DNA of 64,000 bases, taken from the NCBI RefSeq assembly GCF_003814555.1, contig NZ_RKQN01000002.1, positions 434,001 through 498,000 of the forward strand, written 5' to 3'. Numbering within the stretch: position 1 is the first letter of the stretch; the number at the start of each line of letters is the position of its first letter. Shown in pieces: positions 55,777 through 64,000 of the stretch. The position numbers and the translations under genes were made by a program. This stretch comes from Vulcaniibacterium tengchongense. GTDB lineage: Bacteria > Pseudomonadota > Gammaproteobacteria > Xanthomonadales > Xanthomonadaceae. Under the pieces are notes generated by a model. That model had not been told where the DNA came from. It saw only the letters and a list, made by a program, of their open reading frames with translations, and ran no database searches.

Positions 55777-56073
55777 ATGCCGCAATACCGACTGGAAGTG
55801 TGGCGCGACGAGCGCCTGTGGTGCCGCATCGAAGCCGACGCCGCGCACGCGCGCGAAGCCGTCGCCGACCTCGCCGCGCGCCTGCCGTCCGCCGAAGGCT
55901 ATCGCCTGGCCCTGTCCGTCGCCGACGCCGAACGGCGCCTGCTCCGCGCCGAGGACGGGCGCATCGAGGTGCTCGCGCGCGAGCCGCTGTGGCGGCCGAT
56001 GCCGCTGGAAGCGCTGGACGGCCCGGCTGAGCGCCGCGGCGGCGGCCGCTACGCCGGCTGCAGGTTGGCGTAG
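55777..56073 (+). CDS. Small uncharacterised protein (98 aa)
   Basis: I do not recognise this protein. It is soluble and starts MPQYRLEVWRDERLWCRIEADAAHAREAVADLAARLP, which reads as a beta-strand pair and a helix, with an Arg-rich end. Base composition at codon positions looks coding. It begins 27 nt after the MOSC stop, so is probably the last gene of the redox operon, and its 3' end overlaps the convergent uvrD by 25 bp. Confidence 0.55.
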   Translation: MPQYRLEVWRDERLWCRIEADAAHAREAVADLAARLPSAEGYRLALSVADAERRLLRAEDGRIEVLAREPLWRPMPLEALDGPAERRGGGRYAGCRLA

Positions 56074-58226
56074 GCCAGCACCAGCCACTTGCTGCCGGCC
56101 TCGTCGAAGTTGACCTGCACGCGGGCGTGCGCGCCGCTGCCCTCGTAGTCGGTGACGGTACCGACGCCGAAGGTCGGATGGCGCACCTGCGCGCCGAGCT
56201 TGACCGGCGGGCCTTCGACCGGCGCGTGGCCGTGGTCGCGCCGCGCCGCGCCGTACATCGGCCGCGCCACCTGCACCTTCGGCCGCACCTCGTTGATCAG
56301 CGGCGGCGGGATCTCGCGCAGGAAGCGCGAGGGCACGCCGTACATGTCCATGCCGTGGATGCGCCGGGTCTCGGCGTAGGTCAGCACCAGCTTCTGCCGC
56401 GCGCGGGTGATGCCGACGTAGGCCAGGCGCCGTTCCTCCTCGATGCGGCCGGCCTCCTCGCTGGAGCGGCCGCTGGGGAAGATGCCTTCCTCCATGCCGG
56501 CCAGGAACACCAGCGGGAACTCCAGGCCCTTGGCGCTGTGCAGGGTCATCAGCTGCACGCCGTCCTCGCCCGCCTGGGCCTGGCCCTCGCCGGCCTCGAG
56601 CGCGGCGTAGCTGAGGAAGGCGACCAGTTCCGGCATCGCCGCGGCGTCCTCGTCGTCGCCGCGGACGAAGCGCGAGGCCACCGAGACCAGCTCGTCGAGG
56701 TTGTCCACGCGCGAATCGAGCTGGCCGCGCGATTCGTTGAAGTAGTGCTCGCGCAGGCCGGAGCGGATCAGCACGTGGTCGATCTTCTCCGGCAGGGTCA
56801 TGGCCGCGATCTCGTTGTCGAGATCGTCGACCAGCGCGAGGAAGCCGGCCAGCGCGTTGCGCGAGCGCGCGGCCAGCGCGTTCTCCGCCACCAGCCGCCG
56901 CGCCGCCTCCCACAGCGCGACCGCGTCGGCGCGGGCGCGCCGGCGCACCTCGTCGACGGTGCGTTCGCCGATGCCGCGCGCGGGCGTGTTGACCGCGCGC
57001 TCGAACGCGGCGTCGTCGCTGCGCGCGGCGATCAGGCGCAGGTAGGCCAGGGTGTCCTTGATCTCGGCGCGCTCGAAGAAACGCAGGCCGCCGTAGACGC
57101 GGTAGGGGATCTGCCCGGCCAGCAGCGCCTCCTCGAACGCGCGCGACTGCGCGTTGCTGCGGTAGAGCACCGCGACCTCGCCGTAGCTGCCGCCTTCGCG
57201 CACCCACTGGCGCAGGCGCTCGACCACGTAGCGGGCCTCGTCCATCTCGTTGTAGGCCGCGTACAGGTCGATCGGCTCGCCGCTGCCGCTGTCGGTCCAC
57301 AGCTTCTTGCCCAGGCGGTCCGGGTTGTGCGCGATCACCGCGTTGGCGGCGTCGAGGATGTTGGCGCTGGAGCGGTAGTTCTGCTCCAGGCGGACGGTCT
57401 GCGCGCCGGGGAAGTCCTTGAGGAAGCGCTGCATGTTCTCGACCTTGGCGCCGCGCCAGCCGTAGATCGACTGGTCGTCGTCGCCGACCACGAACACGCG
57501 CCCGGAGTCGCCGGCGAGCACGCGCACGAAGGCGTACTGGATCGCGTTGGTGTCCTGGAACTCGTCCACCAGGATCTCGCCGAAGCGCTGGCGGTAGTGC
57601 GCCAGCAACGCCGGGTTGTCGCGCAGCAGCTCGTGCGCGCGCAGCAGCAGTTCGGCGAAATCGACCAGGCCGGCGCGCTCGCAGCGCTCCTGGTAGGCGG
57701 CGTAGGCCTTGAGCAGGGTTTCCGTCCACAGGTCGCCGCCGGCCGCCTGGATGTGCTGCGGGCGGCGGCCCTCGTCCTTCTGCGCGTTGATCCACCAGGC
57801 GATCTGCCGCGGCGGGAAGCGCGCCTCGTCGATCTCCAGCGCCTGCGCCACGCGCTTGACCAGGCGCAGCTGGTCGTCCGAGTCGAGCACCTGGAACCCT
57901 TCCGGCAGCCTGGCCTCCTGCCAATGCAGGCGCAGTAGGCGGTGGGCGAGGCCGTGGAAGGTGCCGATCCACATGCCGCGCGCGCCGTGGCGCAACTGCG
58001 CTTCGACGCGCGCGCGCATCTCGCCGGCGGCCTTGTTGGTGAAGGTGACCGCGAACACGGCGTGGGTCGGCACGCCAAACACTTCGTGGAGCCAGGCGAT
58101 GCGGTGGGTCAGCACGCGGGTCTTGCCGGAACCGGCGCCGGCCAGCACCAGGTAGTGGCCGGGCGGGGCGCTGACGGCCTCGCGCTGCGCCGGGTTCAGC
58201 GCGTCGAGCAGGTGGGAGACATCCAT
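56049..58226 (-). CDS. uvrD: DNA helicase II (UvrD)
   Basis: UvrD is the superfamily 1 3'-5' helicase of nucleotide-excision and mismatch repair. The 725-residue protein starts MDVSHLLDALNPAQREAVSAPPGHYLVLAGAGSGKT and has DEFQDTN, GDDDQSIYGWRGA, QNYRSS, LMTLHSAKGLEFPLVFLAGMEEGIFP, and ERRLAYVGITRARQKLVL. The end has the tail domain with GAQVRHPTFGVGTV. Length and motifs are standard. A leaderless-type promoter precedes it. Confidence 0.97.
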   Translation of the reverse strand: MDVSHLLDALNPAQREAVSAPPGHYLVLAGAGSGKTRVLTHRIAWLHEVFGVPTHAVFAVTFTNKAAGEMRARVEAQLRHGARGMWIGTFHGLAHRLLRLHWQEARLPEGFQVLDSDDQLRLVKRVAQALEIDEARFPPRQIAWWINAQKDEGRRPQHIQAAGGDLWTETLLKAYAAYQERCERAGLVDFAELLLRAHELLRDNPALLAHYRQRFGEILVDEFQDTNAIQYAFVRVLAGDSGRVFVVGDDDQSIYGWRGAKVENMQRFLKDFPGAQTVRLEQNYRSSANILDAANAVIAHNPDRLGKKLWTDSGSGEPIDLYAAYNEMDEARYVVERLRQWVREGGSYGEVAVLYRSNAQSRAFEEALLAGQIPYRVYGGLRFFERAEIKDTLAYLRLIAARSDDAAFERAVNTPARGIGERTVDEVRRRARADAVALWEAARRLVAENALAARSRNALAGFLALVDDLDNEIAAMTLPEKIDHVLIRSGLREHYFNESRGQLDSRVDNLDELVSVASRFVRGDDEDAAAMPELVAFLSYAALEAGEGQAQAGEDGVQLMTLHSAKGLEFPLVFLAGMEEGIFPSGRSSEEAGRIEEERRLAYVGITRARQKLVLTYAETRRIHGMDMYGVPSRFLREIPPPLINEVRPKVQVARPMYGAARRDHGHAPVEGPPVKLGAQVRHPTFGVGTVTDYEGSGAHARVQVNFDEAGSKWLVLAYANLQPA

Positions 58227-58238
58227 CGCGCCATTCTA
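58227..58238 (-). promoter_or_regulatory. uvrD leaderless-type promoter (-10 TAGAAT)
   Basis: On the minus strand TAGAAT (58238-58233), six bases, then ATG at 58226; no SD. Confidence 0.55.
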
Positions 58239-58314
58239 CCGGCCCGCGTCCACGCGCCTGCGATGGGGCGCGATGCGCGAACGCGGGTGCGCAGCGTTCA
58301 TCCGGGCCGAGATT

Positions 58315-61464
<3,150 letters not shown>

Positions 61465-61470
61465 GCCGAA

Positions 61471-61491
61471 GCGCCCGGCGGGGCCGGGCGC
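61471..61491. terminator. Hairpin between convergent DPP IV and oxygenase genes
   Basis: GCGCCCGGC (61471-61479) and GCCGGGCGC (61483-61491) pair perfectly around GGG, 6 nt after the DPP IV stop. No U-run, so a weak terminator at most. Confidence 0.45.
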
Positions 61492-61538
61492 TCCGCGGAC
61501 GAAACCGGGAGCGCCGTCGCGCCCGGGCCGGCTGCGGC

Positions 61539-62462
61539 CTAGCGGCGCATGCGCACGTACAGCCGCTTGGCCAGGTACAGCAGCTTGCCGGAGAAGCCGC
61601 GGTCCTGCGCCTGCAGCAGGCGGGCGATTTCCTCGTGCTGGTTGCGGATGTAGCAGTCGCGCTGGCGCAGCAGCGAGTGCAGCTCGGCGACGTCGCCGGC
61701 GTCCAGCGTGTAGCCCGCCTCGAACCGTTCCGGCAGCTGGCGATGCACGTAATGCGTGGTGTGGCGGCCGGCGGTCTGCTCGACCGGACGCTCGCGGCTG
61801 TAGAAGTACAGCGCGATCGACTTGCGGCTGCGCCCGCGCTCTTCTTCCGGCAGGCGGATCGGGTCGAAGCCGTGCCAGCTGTGCTCGGTGGTCTCGAAGA
61901 TCACGCAGCGGTTGAACGCCGGCACCACCGACACCGCCGGCTTGCGGTCGGCGTAGGGATCGCGGAACAGCTCCAGGTTGCCGCCCCACTCGGCCCGCCA
62001 GCCGGGGTTGAGGTAGACGATCAGGTTGAGCCGGCGATGCCAGCGCTCGCTCGGGTGGTAGTTGAAGTCGATGTGCGGATCGAGCGCCGCGCCGTGGCGG
62101 TTCTCGTGGGTGCCGCCGCCGAGATAGAACGGGTCGTACAGCAGCTCCGGGATGCCGGTGATGCGGCCGACCAGGTCGAGGAAGGCCGGCGCCCGGATGG
62201 TCTCGTCCAGCGCCGCGTAGTCCGGCCCCAGCGCGCGGATGCGGTCGAGGGTGGATTTGCCGCCGGGCTTGCCGTCGTCGCCGATGTAGTTGCCGCGCTC
62301 GAACGGCGGGAACGCGCGCAGCAGGGCTTCGGCGCGCTCGGGCGCGAAGAAGCCGTCGATCACCACGTGCCGGAACGGCGCGGCATTCAAGAAGCGCTCG
62401 CGCCAGGCCTCGACGCGGTCGATCACGTGCGGACTCAGCAGGCTCAGGTTGGCGGCGGACAT
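61539..62462 (-). CDS. 2-oxoglutarate/Fe(II) oxygenase (prolyl-hydroxylase-like)
   Basis: The 307-residue protein contains the facial triad H130-x-D132 (DPHIDFNYH) and a distal His in TEHSWHGF (194 or 197), with Arg in RSRKSIALYF as 2-oxoglutarate ligand. The surroundings (RRLNLIVYLNPGW.AEWGGNLELF) resemble the EGL-9/P4H group. Likely hydroxylates a protein or small molecule. ATG 62462 has AAGGA 8 nt upstream; a TTG at 62480 is the alternative. Confidence 0.85.
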   Translation of the reverse strand: MSAANLSLLSPHVIDRVEAWRERFLNAAPFRHVVIDGFFAPERAEALLRAFPPFERGNYIGDDGKPGGKSTLDRIRALGPDYAALDETIRAPAFLDLVGRITGIPELLYDPFYLGGGTHENRHGAALDPHIDFNYHPSERWHRRLNLIVYLNPGWRAEWGGNLELFRDPYADRKPAVSVVPAFNRCVIFETTEHSWHGFDPIRLPEEERGRSRKSIALYFYSRERPVEQTAGRHTTHYVHRQLPERFEAGYTLDAGDVAELHSLLRQRDCYIRNQHEEIARLLQAQDRGFSGKLLYLAKRLYVRMRR

Positions 62463-62581
62463 CGGCTCATCCTTGGGCAAGGACGCCCATTATGCCGCCC
62501 GCGCCCCGCCATGACCTTCGGCGCTTGGTCCTCCGCCGCGGCGCTGGGATGCTGGGCCGTCTTCCTTCCGCGACGAACGCC

Positions 62582-64000
62582 ATGACCAAGCCGCTCGCTC
62601 TCGCCATCGCCCTGACCCTCGCCGCGGCAGCGCCCGCGCTCGCCCGGGACGCCGCGCCCGCGGCCAAGCCCGCCGCGGCGGCGCCGGCGCAGCCGGCCTG
62701 GGTCGCCAAGAGCAACGCATACGCGCAGATCCTGCTCGCCGCGCAGGCCGAGTTCGCGCCCGAGCAGATGTCGTTCTTCGGCGTACCCGGCTACGACGAC
62801 CGCGTCGCCGACCTCGGCCCGGACAACGGCCGCCGCTTCCGCGCGGCGCTGGCCAAGGCCAGGTCCGAGTTGCAGGCCAGGCTGGCGGGCGAGCGCGATG
62901 CGAACGTGCGCCAGGACCTGGAGATCATGATCCGCGCCGCGGACGAGAACATCGCCAGCAGCGAACTGGGCGAGCGCCTGACCCTGCCCTGGACCGACGC
63001 GCCGCAGCTGGTGTTCAACGGCCTGCGCGGCCTGCTGTCCGACCAGACCCCGCCCGAACGCCGCGCGCGTGCGCTCGACCGGCTCAAGGCCTACGCCGGC
63101 CAGGCCCCGGGCACGCGCCCGATCGCCGAACTGGCGCGGCAGCGCTACGAGGAACGCGCCGGCAACGCCAGGCTGCTGCGTCCCACCCGGCTCGAGGTCG
63201 AACAGGCCCTCGCCAACGTCGACACGTACCTGGCCGGCATCGACCAATTGTTCGCCAAGTACAAGATCGACGGCGCCGCCCCCGCGCTGGCGGCGCTGAA
63301 GACCCAGCTGCGCGACTACGCCGCCTGGGCCCGCGCCGAGGTGCTGCCGCAGGCGCGCGCCGACACCAGGCTGCCGCCGGAGCTGTACGCCAACCAGCTC
63401 AAGCAGTACGGCATCGACATCGACCCGCAACTGCTGATCCGCCGCGCCCAGGTCGAGTTCATGGAAACCCGCGCGGCGATGCGGCAGCTGGCGCCGCTGG
63501 TGGCGAAGGAGAAGAACCTGCAGGTCGCCGACCCGCGCGACTACGTGGCGGTGATCGGCGCGCTCAAGCGCCAGAGCATGCCCAACGACCAGCTCGAGCG
63601 GCGCTACCGCGAGGTGATCGACGCGATCGATCCGATCATCCGCAAGGAGAAGATCGTCGACGTGCCGAACCGGCCGATGGTGATGCGCCTGGGCAGCGAG
63701 GCCGAGTCCGCGGCGCAGCCGGCGCCGCACTTCCTGCCCGCGCCGCTGATCGGCAACACCGGCCAGCAGGGACAGTTCGTGCTGCCGGTGGCGGTGCCCA
63801 CCGCCGACGGCAAGGCGCTGGCCTACGACGACTTCAACTTCGACGCGGTGCGCTGGACGCTGTCGGCGCACGAGGGCCGCCCGGGCCACGAGCTGCAGTT
63901 CACCGCCATGGTCGAGCGCGGCGTGTCGCTGGCGCGCACGATGTTCGCGTTCAACTCGGTCAACGTCGAGGGCTGGGCGCTGTACGCCGAGGCCGAAATG
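62582..64000 (+). CDS. DUF885 family secreted protein, 3' end missing
   Basis: The first 473 codons of a DUF885 protein run off the window. It has a signal peptide (LALAIALTLAAAAPALAR), an Ala/Pro linker and the metal-peptidase-like motif HEGRPGH (H430, E431, H436) inside WTLSAHEGRPGHELQF, followed by VNVEGWALYAEAE. The family is predicted to be zinc metallopeptidase-like. Usual length is about 600, so perhaps 100-130 residues are missing. Confidence 0.88.
   Translation, partial: MTKPLALAIALTLAAAAPALARDAAPAAKPAAAAPAQPAWVAKSNAYAQILLAAQAEFAPEQMSFFGVPGYDDRVADLGPDNGRRFRAALAKARSELQARLAGERDANVRQDLEIMIRAADENIASSELGERLTLPWTDAPQLVFNGLRGLLSDQTPPERRARALDRLKAYAGQAPGTRPIAELARQRYEERAGNARLLRPTRLEVEQALANVDTYLAGIDQLFAKYKIDGAAPALAALKTQLRDYAAWARAEVLPQARADTRLPPELYANQLKQYGIDIDPQLLIRRAQVEFMETRAAMRQLAPLVAKEKNLQVADPRDYVAVIGALKRQSMPNDQLERRYREVIDAIDPIIRKEKIVDVPNRPMVMRLGSEAESAAQPAPHFLPAPLIGNTGQQGQFVLPVAVPTADGKALAYDDFNFDAVRWTLSAHEGRPGHELQFTAMVERGVSLARTMFAFNSVNVEGWALYAEAEM

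Overview
The window is a very GC-rich chromosomal segment (roughly 70% G+C by eye) with tightly packed genes and no mobile-element genes, tRNA or rRNA. Gene content and order point to a Xanthomonadaceae/Lysobacteraceae bacterium, probably Lysobacter-like. Evidence is the divergent rhlB / trxA-rho block, ftsE-ftsX upstream of ung and rpoH, polA flanked by a DUF2782 gene, two secreted S9 peptidases, a DUF885 protein, and an apparent short C-rich sRNA just downstream of polA. This is inference from protein families; no database was consulted.

Layout. 0.3-5 kb: DUF3667 membrane protein, exported endonuclease/exonuclease/phosphatase-family hydrolase, and a two-gene minus-strand unit (sigma-region-4-like/TM protein, then DUF3106). 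4.6-5.06 kb is a relatively AT-rich gap carrying a perfect palindrome of two head-to-head DnaA boxes in front of priA. 5-15 kb: priA, a membrane protein with a spermidine-synthase-like core paired with an exported pcm, a NYN-domain protein, tal, ndh, and a TRIC-type channel. 14.7-19.1 kb: ftsE-ftsX-response regulator, ung and rpoH, all on the minus strand. 19.5-23.7 kb: rhlB diverging from trxA-rho. 23.8-31.5 kb: a stress-type island with an iron-permease-like protein, Ku plus a stand-alone LigD-type polymerase, DUF6766, a ferritin-like protein, a tiny conserved acidic protein, DUF3182, an alpha/beta hydrolase and an SDR. 32-40 kb: a KefB/C-type antiporter, a 1109-residue membrane ankyrin protein with a YcgL protein, and cytochrome bd (cydA-cydB, short Cio-like type). 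40-49 kb: an S9 peptidase, a Cys-rich secreted protein, hemF, a GNAT protein, and a TetR regulator divergent from a CrtI-like oxidoreductase with a shared operator. 49.5-58.2 kb: sRNA candidate, polA, DUF2782, a MarR redox operon (Cys-rich MarR, thioredoxin-like, peroxiredoxin-like, MOSC, small protein) and uvrD. 58.3-64 kb: a MITE-like repeat, GST, DPP IV, a 2OG-Fe(II) oxygenase and a DUF885 protein cut by the window end.

Several housekeeping genes (polA, uvrD, priA, pcm, hemF, probably tal and the marR-like gene) have a -10-like hexamer ending only 6-7 nt before the start codon and no Shine-Dalgarno sequence. This pattern predicts leaderless mRNAs. The most interesting items for follow-up are the sX13-like sRNA, the DnaA-box palindrome, the Cys-cluster MarR operon with its perfect operator, the pseudo-receiver regulator translationally coupled to FtsX, and the rpoH leader.
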